Of a DNA stretch of 45,774 bases, positions 40,088 to 45,774 are shown piece after piece. The DNA lies in the IMG/VR virus record IMGVR_UViG_3300020141_001298, positions 1 to 45,774 of that record, one strand, 5' to 3'. A program made the translations under genes and the position numbers. A model generated the notes under the pieces. The model was not told the origin of the DNA. It saw only the letters and a list, made by a program, of their open reading frames with translations, and did not search any database. Numbering within the stretch: position 1 is the first letter of the stretch; every line of letters starts with the position of its first letter. This DNA is from a virus.

Positions 40088-40362
40088 TGACAACCGCACC
40101 TAACCCCCTTAATTGGACCGGGACCTATGTCACCGGGTCGACCGCCTGCGCAGTGGTTCGATACCACGCCCCGACCAATAGTCGCGGCAGTCGCTGGATC
40201 GCCACGATTAAGCGAGGCGGCGATGAGACCTGGCGAGCTTCCGTCCCATTTCAAGATGGCCCCGTAGTGGCGGCTATAGCCGCCGCCGCAAAGTTCGGCG
40301 CCACTTGGGCCCCTGTCGATTGTCATTCAATTGATGCTGACACCTATTGCATCGGGTTCTGA
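40087..40362 (+). CDS. Hypothetical small beta-rich protein
   Basis: The 91-residue protein starts MTTAPNPLNWTGTYVTGSTA and has a beta-rich first part (SRGSRWIATIKRGGDETWRA) followed by a helix (PVVAAIAAAAKFG). No family is recognised. The pattern of short beta-strands and one helix resembles small phage proteins that bind host targets, but this is a guess. Translation start overlaps the previous stop. Confidence 0.68.
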   Translation: MTTAPNPLNWTGTYVTGSTACAVVRYHAPTNSRGSRWIATIKRGGDETWRASVPFQDGPVVAAIAAAAKFGATWAPVDCHSIDADTYCIGF

Positions 40363-40364
40363 CT

Positions 40365-40601
40365 ATGTATTACAACAGCTTCGACATCTGCCTTGCACAC
40401 TGGGCCTACGCGATCGCATGGCACGAGGGACAAGGCAGCGCAACCTATGCAAAATTCTCCCAACTGCACCGTCTAAACTTCTCTGCTGGTGTCTGCCAGT
40501 CCGAAGAACCACGCCACCTAGGCGACAACGCCCGCGAGATCTACCGCCAGTTGGTAGTCAAGCGCTGCGGCATACACTCTACGGCCCCATCCAATGGCTG
40601 A
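40365..40601 (+). CDS. Hypothetical small protein
   Basis: The 78-residue product from ATG 40365 starts MYYNSFDICLAHWAYAIAWH and is rich in His, Tyr and Cys. It begins two bases after the previous stop and overlaps the next gene by eight bases. An ATG 18 bases upstream in the same frame lies inside the preceding gene and is less likely. A HIP1 palindrome GCGATCGC lies in it at 40410. No family is recognised. Confidence 0.65.
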   Translation: MYYNSFDICLAHWAYAIAWHEGQGSATYAKFSQLHRLNFSAGVCQSEEPRHLGDNAREIYRQLVVKRCGIHSTAPSNG

Positions 40602-41016
40602 CCGTTCCACCGATGCGGAGCGGGCATCCCGAGAGGCTGCCGCGCTCCAGCTGCTCAGCACCGGTAGTGGCTCCGCTTATGCGGCGTCGCTGCTGGCTGA
40701 CCGCTACGGGGTCAGCCTGCGGCAAGCCCGCCGCTACGTTGCCGCCGCATCGTTTGACCTTATCGGCGAGGTCACGCCCCATAGCTTGGATATGTCCGTT
40801 GGTTTGGCGCTCCATCGCTTAGACCTCATCGCCGGCCGCGCCATGGAGAGCGGTAGCCCTGAGGATCTAGCGCTTGCCATTCGAGCCACAAAAGCCCACG
40901 CGTCCGCGTTGGCACAGTTTCGCCGCGCACTTGAGCCGGGGCGCCAGACCCGCTTCAGGCTGCCAACCGACCGAACCAGCCCAGACCTCCCAGACGAGCC
41001 AGGGCTCCCGTTTTAA
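40594..41016 (+). CDS. HTH DNA-binding protein
   Basis: The 140-residue protein contains AASLLADRYGVSLRQARRYV (residues about 29-48), an HTH similar to those in small terminase subunits and phage regulators, then a helical middle and a polar, Pro-rich C-terminus (TRFRLPTDRTSPDLPDE). It is the last gene of the + operon and is followed directly by an intrinsic terminator. It is a second candidate for a TerS-like role or a regulator of the operon. Confidence 0.72.
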   Translation: MADRSTDAERASREAAALQLLSTGSGSAYAASLLADRYGVSLRQARRYVAAASFDLIGEVTPHSLDMSVGLALHRLDLIAGRAMESGSPEDLALAIRATKAHASALAQFRRALEPGRQTRFRLPTDRTSPDLPDEPGLPF

Positions 41017-41018
41017 CC

Positions 41019-41042
41019 GCAGCCCCTAGGGGCTGCTTTTTT
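41019..41042 (+). terminator. Strong intrinsic terminator
   Basis: GCAGCCCC and GGGGCTGC form a perfect stem with TA in the centre, followed by six T (41037-41042). It lies three bases after the stop codon and closes the + operon. The stem centre, CCCCTAGGGG, is one of several CTAG-centred palindromes in this part of the window. Confidence 0.9.
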
Positions 41043-41043
41043 A

Positions 41044-41393
41044 TGTCCCTATGGTGTCCCACTTGGCACGGCGCCAGGCAGCGGCGCCCCGATTCGTTCC
41101 AGGGGCAGACACCCCAGGGGCCGCCTAGGTGCCCCTATGGGGTGCCCTAATTTTCAGCGCCCCTACCACCCGAGCCACGCCCTAGGGCACCCTTGGAGCC
41201 TCCCCTGGTAGGGCTGAGCCTACGCTACCTGTAGCGTGCCATGGCGTACCAGGCGCTAGGCGGCACTTTATGGGTAAGACTCGTGAGACTCACACCGAGA
41301 CACCCCAGCGCGTACGGCTTATGTACGTACGTTCCAGGGCAGAGCATTAAGCCTATGAATGCGATTTTTCGCTTTGAATGGCCTTGAATGGGT
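41044..41393. other. Structured non-coding region between converging operons
   Basis: No convincing gene is present in these 350 bases. They are rich in symmetric elements: GGCGCC arms (41069-41088), CCCCTATGGGG (41134-41144), GCCCTAGGGC (about 41180), CGCTAC-CT-GTAGCG (41223-41236), and ACGTACGT (41323-41330). CGTNCCAG words lie at 41095, 41243 and 41330, the last as CGTTCCAGGGCAGAG. Convergent transcription ends on both sides. The region could hold a replication origin, packaging site or structured RNA. Confidence 0.5.
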
Positions 41394-42248
41394 TTATTTG
41401 CAAGTGGCGAGCTGTTCGTAGAACAGCGAGCAGCGAAGCAAGTATCCAGCTTGCGCCTTGTCCAACTCCGCTCGGTTGATGTAGGTGACATTGGGTGCGC
41501 CGATGCGACGCGCCACAACGATGAACGCACCAGCGGGGCGGATGCCGGTGAGATGCTCCAGTCCTAAGGCGTAGGCGCCGCATTGGAGGGTGTAGTCGTG
41601 CATCATTGCGGGGCTGCGTTTCGAGGCGCTGGTTTTCCAGTCCGCTATGAATGGCGCACCAGCCAAAGATGGATCTGCGTTGTGTCGAAGGAGGGTCTCT
41701 GACCCGACTGAGACCAACCCGTCTGCGGTTCCTGCGAATCCAGCGGGGTGGTGGGTGGAGAATTCACAGGCGTGGCATTGCACCACGTTCTCCACGATCC
41801 AGGTGCTCAAACTTCTGGCGTAGCCAGAAGCGCTCCAGGTCACGGGGGGCAGCTTTGCTGCGGCTTTGCTGAGACCCCACCGGAAAACGGGGGTGGGGAT
41901 GCGTGCCAATCCATGCTCGTCCCAGGTGAGACTGTTGTTCTTGTTGGCTGCTGCACGAGCCAACTTGTTGGCGAGCTTCAACAAGAACTCGGCTTGGTTG
42001 TGGGCTTGCGTTCCACGGGTGGCGGCGACGTTGCGGTCTTGAATGGCCGCTCCAGGTCCGTAGATGCGGTCAGTGAATGCGATCCAGTTGTCAAGACCGC
42101 TTTTATCTGCTGTGGCCGACAGGATGGAGGTCACACTGTGGTAGACGTTCCCTCCCTTGTCGCGGTACACGCGGCTGGGGCCAGAATCATCACGTACCAG
42201 GGCAGAGCGTCTTAGTGCTGCTAGTGCATCCTGCGTAGTGGAGGTCAT
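41394..42248 (-). CDS. PD-(D/E)XK nuclease (RecB/Cas4-like)
   Basis: The 284-residue protein shows the PD-(D/E)XK core: GFAGTADGLV supplies an Asp, FIADWKTSAS gives the D-x-K (here DWK), and YTLQCGAYALGLE supplies the QxxxY motif of RecB-type nucleases. An upstream helix (GTQAHNQAEF) gives the His/Glu typical of Cas4/AddB-like enzymes. It would process DNA ends in recombination or host DNA degradation. No cysteine cluster is evident. The start at ATG 42248 is preferred over GTG 42257; both lack a strong ribosome site. Confidence 0.87.
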   Translation of the reverse strand: MTSTTQDALAALRRSALVRDDSGPSRVYRDKGGNVYHSVTSILSATADKSGLDNWIAFTDRIYGPGAAIQDRNVAATRGTQAHNQAEFLLKLANKLARAAANKNNSLTWDEHGLARIPTPVFRWGLSKAAAKLPPVTWSASGYARSLSTWIVENVVQCHACEFSTHHPAGFAGTADGLVSVGSETLLRHNADPSLAGAPFIADWKTSASKRSPAMMHDYTLQCGAYALGLEHLTGIRPAGAFIVVARRIGAPNVTYINRAELDKAQAGYLLRCSLFYEQLATCK

Positions 42249-42281
42249 AAGACGCACGTTCCCACATATATACTACCCGCT

Positions 42282-42308
42282 AAAAAACCCCCCGCAAGAG
42301 CAGGGGGC
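42282..42308 (-). terminator. Intrinsic terminator after SSB-like gene
   Basis: On the - strand CCCCCTGC and GCGGGGGG pair with a TCTT loop (one G-T pair) and are followed by six T (A run on + at 42282-42287). It lies just after the SSB-like gene and before the nuclease gene, so the nuclease probably has its own promoter; TAGTATATAT at about 42266-42275 (- strand) is a possible -10. Confidence 0.85.
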
Positions 42309-42324
42309 AGTGGTGTGGTAGGGA

Positions 42325-42954
42325 CTAGGCAGCCTTGAATGGGTTGCCGCCTGTTAGGAGGCGTTCCAGGGAGAAGCCGTTGGACTTGGACTCTTCCCAG
42401 GCAGTGTCAATGGTGTCTTGACTGCCTTTCTTGCGGGGTGCTGGGCGGAGTTTGTACTCAGTGGTGAGGCCGGTGCCCTTCTTACTGAGGGTGAAGTCCC
42501 AGGCCATGAGGTCTGAGTAGTCATCCTCTTGGGAGATGGCGTCTAGTTCGCGGAGGATGGACTTCTGGGTAAGGCTCATCACTTGGACCGTGCCAGCTTC
42601 GTAGTTGAAGACAGGGACGGCGATGGCGAACTTGATGTCTGCCGTACCAGGGCCACCGCGGCCTTCGCGGGGGGTGTAGTTGCCGAGTTCGGTGGAGATG
42701 TCCTCAGGGGTGGGTTCGTAGTCGAAGCGGAAAGGCTTTTGGGAGCCGTCAGGAGCTGTGCCCCAGCATTCGAAGAACTCCAGGGGTTCTTCAGACAGGA
42801 GGGCGAAGCGGACTGAACCGCCGTCGGTCAGCTTGCTGGGGCTGAGGTAGCCGCCACCTGTGTTGTTGTTGGTGACAGCGGCGGAAGCTGTTTTGCTAAG
42901 AAATGCCACGTTTTCTTGAATGGGTTGTGGTTTAGGACGGGCTGTGGGGCCCAT
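42325..42954 (-). CDS. SSB-like replication/recombination protein
   Basis: The 209-residue product from ATG 42954 has VPVFNYEAGTVQVMSLTQKS and a following helix, then DLMAWDFTLSKKGTGLTTEY and KLRPAPRKKG. This order is characteristic of phage single-stranded DNA-binding proteins of the OB-fold type found in many cyanophages and marine viruses. The GTG at 42972 is an alternative start without a better ribosome site. It lies opposite the primase gene and next to the nuclease, consistent with replication. Confidence 0.78.
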   Translation of the reverse strand: MGPTARPKPQPIQENVAFLSKTASAAVTNNNTGGGYLSPSKLTDGGSVRFALLSEEPLEFFECWGTAPDGSQKPFRFDYEPTPEDISTELGNYTPREGRGGPGTADIKFAIAVPVFNYEAGTVQVMSLTQKSILRELDAISQEDDYSDLMAWDFTLSKKGTGLTTEYKLRPAPRKKGSQDTIDTAWEESKSNGFSLERLLTGGNPFKAA

Positions 42955-42968
42955 CGACTCACATAGTA

Positions 42969-43030
42969 ACACGGGCTTGACCGTGTGCGTAACCTAGAAA
43001 AACGCCCCACGGGGATTAGCCGCAGGGCGT
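42969..43030 (-). promoter_or_regulatory. Leader with operator-like repeat and attenuator-like hairpin
   Basis: ACACGG and CCGTGT (42969-42986, 6-base spacer) form an inverted repeat next to the SSB-like start. Further upstream ACGCCC/GGGCGT (43002-43007 and 43025-43030) form a stem that, read on the - strand, is followed by five T (42998-43002). This could end antisense transcripts from the primase gene or attenuate the SSB-like transcript. Confidence 0.45.
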
Positions 43031-43061
43031 GTGGTCCATTCTTCCCTAGGAGTCTAACAAA

Positions 43062-45530
43062 GTGTCTACTGAGTCGCAAGTGCTACTGGATCTGGTGCGT
43101 GGTTTGCCGGTTGGACCGGCATATGCCCCCATTTATGCCAAGGGGCAAGTTTTTGGTAAGCACCAGGATGTGTCGAGTGGAAAGGCGCCTTATGAAAAGG
43201 CGCACCACGCGAAGTTGTCGCCTGCTGATGTGGCGCTGCTGATTGAGCAGCGGCCTGAGGTGTTCAAGGCGGTGGGTTTGTTTACCGGTATACGTAGTGA
43301 CGGGCTGGTGATCCTTGATGTGGATGCCAACCTTGCGACGCTGCGGAAGCGGTGGGGGAGCACCTTGGATGGCGCTCCAGTGGTGGAGAGCACCAAGAAG
43401 AACGCGGCGAAGTTTGTGTTTCGGGTGCCTGAGGAGCAGCGCTCCAAGGTGAAGGGAATTAGCGGGAAAGTCACAGGAGCGGGCTACGAGGTCCTGTGGG
43501 GCATGCAGGGGGTGATTGGGGGTGCATACCCGGGCAGCAGCGATGGAGGGGCTCCAGGGGGCTTCTACAGGCTTGTGAGCGGGTCTTTTGATTCGGTACC
43601 CGTTGCTCCGGACTGGTTGCTGGCTGAGATGCGGGCGGCGAAGGAGGCGGACGCTCCAGCTGCAGGGGGGTTTGTGAAGAACCGGAAGGGGTTGGATTTC
43701 TCAGGCAGGACTGAGGATGAGATTGCCGAGCTGGTTAGGGATTGTTTGGCGGTGTTGCCGCACCTTGGACGGGGGACTGAGGACTACTGGTGGAGTGTGG
43801 GGGCGATGGTGGCGGAGGCGCTGCCCAGTGAGAAGGGGTTGGTGTTGTGGAGTGCGTGGAGTGCGGAAGATCCAGCGTTTGAGCAGGACTGGGAGAGCGG
43901 TGATCCTTGTGAGGCGAAGTGGGCGCACATCCTCGGGAGGGTGGGGCGTGCCAACAACAAGGGGCTGGGGAGTCTGATTTTCCTGGCGGATGAGTACGAC
44001 CCAGGCAGGCAGCGATTCCAGGAGTCCAGCCGGAAGACGCTTGGTGAGGTCGAGGCGGACAAAGTTCTGCAGGTAAGGCGGGTGGGGCTGGATTACGACG
44101 AGGTGATTCAGCGTGCCAAGGCGATCCAGGAGATTGAGAACCCGGCGCAGGGTGCTCATGCGATGAATGTGCTGGCCTTGGAGGCTGGGTATCGGGATGC
44201 CGGGGCGTTGGAGCGGCTGTTGATTGCTCAAATGCAGTACGAGGACCAGGACGACGAAATGCAGATGAGCACTTTGTTGGGTAAGGACTTGAATTTTGAG
44301 TATCTGATTCCTGATTTGCTGCCTTGTCCGGGGACTGTGATGGTCCATGGGGCTGGTGGGGATGGCAAGTCGATGTCGGCTTGGACCATTGCCAAGCATG
44401 TGGCGAGGGGGATTCCGTTTTCGGTGCGGGGTGATCTCGTGCCAGTGGAGGCGGGGCCCGTGTTGATCCTGAATGGGGATCAAAGCGAGGTGCAGGTGCA
44501 GCAGCAGATGCGGGAGCTGGAGTTTGAGCCGACCGATCCAGTGACGGTGGTGATGGGGTGGGACTTGAACTGGTACTACCGGTTTGTGAAGCTGATTAAG
44601 AAGCACCAGCCGAAGCTGGTGATTATCGACTCGATTACTGGGTGTTCCAGGGGGTCGGCGTTTGATGAGAACAAGAAGGAGTTTGCGGGGCCGATCTATT
44701 GGCTGAGCAACAACAATGGGCGGCTGTTTCCCGGCTGCACCATCCTGCTGATCCACCATGCGAACAAGACGGGTGGGTTTAGGGGCTCATCGGCCATCAG
44801 GGACGCCGTAGACGAGGTTTGGGGGCTGAAGCGTCCCACGGCAGCCCAGAGGGAGCGGACAGGCGCTAACGCCCGTCTGATCCACGTGGAGAAGTCGAGG
44901 GCTGGTAGGGATGGCTCGCAGCTGCTGATGAAGCTGGAGGAGGACTTGACGTTCTCGCTGGCGGACTACTGCGAGGTGGATGGCGAGAGTGCCAGTCCGG
45001 CTTCGGTGGTGGACCGGGTGCTCCAGCGGCTGCGGGCTGTGCATCCTCGGGGGCTGACTCGTTCTGATCTTGCTTCTGATCCTCTGTGTGGGGGGAGTGT
45101 GGCGGCGATTAGGAAGGCGCTCCAGCGGTTGGTGTCGAGGGGGCTGGTTGCGGTGGAGGAAGCTCCACGTTCCAGGGATGCTGGTTCTGCCCCGAATATG
45201 TACCTTGCTGTTCTCTCGCGTGATATGTCTCGTAGTGTGTGTCCCAGTAGCCTAAAACCCTTACAAACACTAGAAAACCAAGTGGGACAGGGGTTAGAGG
45301 TGTACCACATAAAAGAGGTGGATTTAGGGGCACTTGGAACGCTTGGGGCGGAAGCGGCCAAAAAACCTGCTAACAAGGGGGACACCCCTTTACCCTGTCC
45401 CACTAAAGAAACGAGTGATAGCAGTGGATTTGGTCAGGTGGGACAAGATTTGCCTATATCCCCAAGGGGAGAACGTACATCTGAGGAGCTTCGGGCCTTA
45501 ATGGAAAGCGCGGCGAAAGTTTGGGACTGA
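43062..45530 (+). CDS. Primase-polymerase fused to RepA-like helicase
   Basis: The 822-residue protein combines three parts. Residues 1-200 form a bifunctional primase-polymerase with LVILDVDAN (D86, D88) and VLWGMQGVIGGAYPGS. Residues 210-300 resemble a PriCT-type primase C-terminal domain (WWSVGAMVAEALPSEKGLVL). Residues 420-650 form a RepA/AAA_25 ATPase, with Walker A GAGGDGKS (K436), Walker B LVIIDS (D523) and the ILLIHHANKTGGFRGSSA segment. A winged-helix-like C-terminal domain follows, and the last 90 residues are low-complexity. It should prime and unwind the replication fork. It starts at GTG 43062, ten bases after AGGAG. Confidence 0.93.
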   Translation: MSTESQVLLDLVRGLPVGPAYAPIYAKGQVFGKHQDVSSGKAPYEKAHHAKLSPADVALLIEQRPEVFKAVGLFTGIRSDGLVILDVDANLATLRKRWGSTLDGAPVVESTKKNAAKFVFRVPEEQRSKVKGISGKVTGAGYEVLWGMQGVIGGAYPGSSDGGAPGGFYRLVSGSFDSVPVAPDWLLAEMRAAKEADAPAAGGFVKNRKGLDFSGRTEDEIAELVRDCLAVLPHLGRGTEDYWWSVGAMVAEALPSEKGLVLWSAWSAEDPAFEQDWESGDPCEAKWAHILGRVGRANNKGLGSLIFLADEYDPGRQRFQESSRKTLGEVEADKVLQVRRVGLDYDEVIQRAKAIQEIENPAQGAHAMNVLALEAGYRDAGALERLLIAQMQYEDQDDEMQMSTLLGKDLNFEYLIPDLLPCPGTVMVHGAGGDGKSMSAWTIAKHVARGIPFSVRGDLVPVEAGPVLILNGDQSEVQVQQQMRELEFEPTDPVTVVMGWDLNWYYRFVKLIKKHQPKLVIIDSITGCSRGSAFDENKKEFAGPIYWLSNNNGRLFPGCTILLIHHANKTGGFRGSSAIRDAVDEVWGLKRPTAAQRERTGANARLIHVEKSRAGRDGSQLLMKLEEDLTFSLADYCEVDGESASPASVVDRVLQRLRAVHPRGLTRSDLASDPLCGGSVAAIRKALQRLVSRGLVAVEEAPRSRDAGSAPNMYLAVLSRDMSRSVCPSSLKPLQTLENQVGQGLEVYHIKEVDLGALGTLGAEAAKKPANKGDTPLPCPTKETSDSSGFGQVGQDLPISPRGERTSEELRALMESAAKVWD

Positions 45531-45545
45531 TACGTAACCTGTACC

Positions 45546-45572
45546 GGGGCCTGCTGCTGCGGGCCCTTTTTT
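45546..45572 (+). terminator. Intrinsic terminator after primase-helicase
   Basis: GGGCC (45547-45551) and GGCCC (45562-45566) form a GC-rich stem around TGCTGCTGCG and are followed by six T (45567-45572). It lies 17 bases after the stop codon of the primase-helicase and separates it from the last gene. Confidence 0.8.
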
Positions 45573-45592
45573 GGCTTACCTGGAGCGCACCA

Positions 45593-45774
45593 GTGCCGAC
45601 GCAAGCTGCGACTCAACCAAGACCGCCGAGACGCCCCACGCTCTGCTATTGCCAAGGTGAGATCCCCGACGAGGTGCTAGCGGTTATGCGTCTTAGCTGG
45701 TACAAGCATGGCCGCGTGAAGCACATCGAGGAGGCCCAGCTGATGGAGAGCGATGACGGGCTGTTGGTGCTCCA
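45593..45774 (+). CDS. 5' part of a gene cut by the window edge
   Basis: From GTG 45593, which follows GGAG by seven bases, an open frame runs to the end of the window. The visible 60 residues begin MPTQAATQPRPPRRPTLCYC and include CQGEIPDEVLAVMRLSWYKH. It has a Pro/Arg-rich start and then a helical region. Composition is C-rich, similar to 1-668 and 39,500-41,000. No family is recognised from this fragment. Confidence 0.6.
   Translation, partial: MPTQAATQPRPPRRPTLCYCQGEIPDEVLAVMRLSWYKHGRVKHIEEAQLMESDDGLLVL

Larger units (their letters stand above)
1644..45176 (+). repeat. Polar interspersed word CGTNCCAG
   Basis: The word CGTNCCAG occurs throughout the window almost only on the + strand. 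By hand I count about 42 CGTTCCA (32 as CGTTCCAG) against about 5 TGGAACG, and about 90 CGTNCCA against about 16 reverse complements. CGTTCCAG sites include 1644, 2727, 4006, 7148, 8305, 11093, 12371, 21123, 25311, 29494, 30368, 31079, 32232, 35071, 36975, 38061, 38340, 41330, 42362 and 45168. They occur in genes of both directions, in all three frames, and in non-coding DNA. Confidence 0.8.

Noticed and set aside
11803-40417. HIP1 palindrome GCGATCGC as proof of a cyanobacterial host
   Set aside because: I find only three copies (11803, 32570, 40410), slightly more than chance; this is too few to be decisive.
43701-44759. 352-residue - strand frame opposite the primase-helicase
   Set aside because: Pro/His/Leu/Arg-rich shadow of a gene with Walker motifs.
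1-45774. Integrase, reverse transcriptase (DGR), tRNA, rRNA, CRISPR or photosystem genes
   Set aside because: I looked for their motifs or structures and saw none; a temperate lifestyle or diversity-generating retroelement is therefore not supported.

Overview
This window looks like most or all of the genome of a tailed, long-tailed (siphovirus-like) dsDNA phage, probably one that infects cyanobacteria. It carries large and small terminase, portal, MuF-type protein, scaffold, major capsid protein, tail tube, tape measure, tail tip and fibre genes, an endolysin, a family A DNA polymerase, a primase-polymerase/helicase, an SSB-like protein, a PD-(D/E)XK nuclease and a dCTP deaminase. I see no integrase, tRNA, CRISPR array or photosynthesis gene. 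The cyanobacterial assignment is inference: it rests on the RpoD/SigA-like sigma factor and on two small Lys-rich proteins of a kind I associate with aquatic cyanophages.

Layout. 1-6,507 (+ strand) is an early/replication block: a DNA-binding protein, many tiny overlapping genes, DNA polymerase, an RHH regulator with its own inverted-repeat operator, dCTP deaminase, and a complete sigma-70 factor. 6,496-13,776 (- strand) holds lysis genes mixed with a surface-sugar cassette: four glycosyltransferase genes (one fused to a methyltransferase), a TagD-like cytidylyltransferase and a LicD-like phosphotransferase. 13,819-19,661 (- strand) holds fibre and tail proteins: a fibre-assembly chaperone, a polyglycine protein, a collagen-like fibre, and a gene pair joined by a predicted -1 frameshift. 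19,658-29,388 (- strand) is the tail tip and tape measure, partly AT-rich. 29,454-30,286 is an inverted pair of head-tail genes on the + strand. 30,348-38,383 (- strand) is the head module and also contains a second, divergent sigma-like gene. 38,500-39,500 is regulatory DNA plus a small gene and the putative small terminase. 39,550-41,016 (+ strand) is a run of tiny genes, two with HTH motifs, ending at a strong terminator. 41,044-41,393 is structured non-coding DNA. 41,394-45,530 holds nuclease, SSB-like protein and primase-polymerase/helicase. The window ends inside a further + gene.

How it may work together (inference). The primase-polymerase, DNA polymerase, SSB-like protein and nuclease copy the genome, and the deaminase supplies dUMP. 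The two sigma-like proteins could redirect host RNA polymerase in two steps, the second being encoded among the virion genes. The cytidylyltransferase, LicD and glycosyltransferase set could place a phospho-alcohol-bearing glycan on the fibres or on the host surface.

The most unusual DNA-level signal is a short non-palindromic word, CGTNCCAG, scattered through the window almost always on the + strand, whatever the coding direction or reading frame. It is nearly absent from the AT-rich segments inside the tail genes. All counts are by eye.
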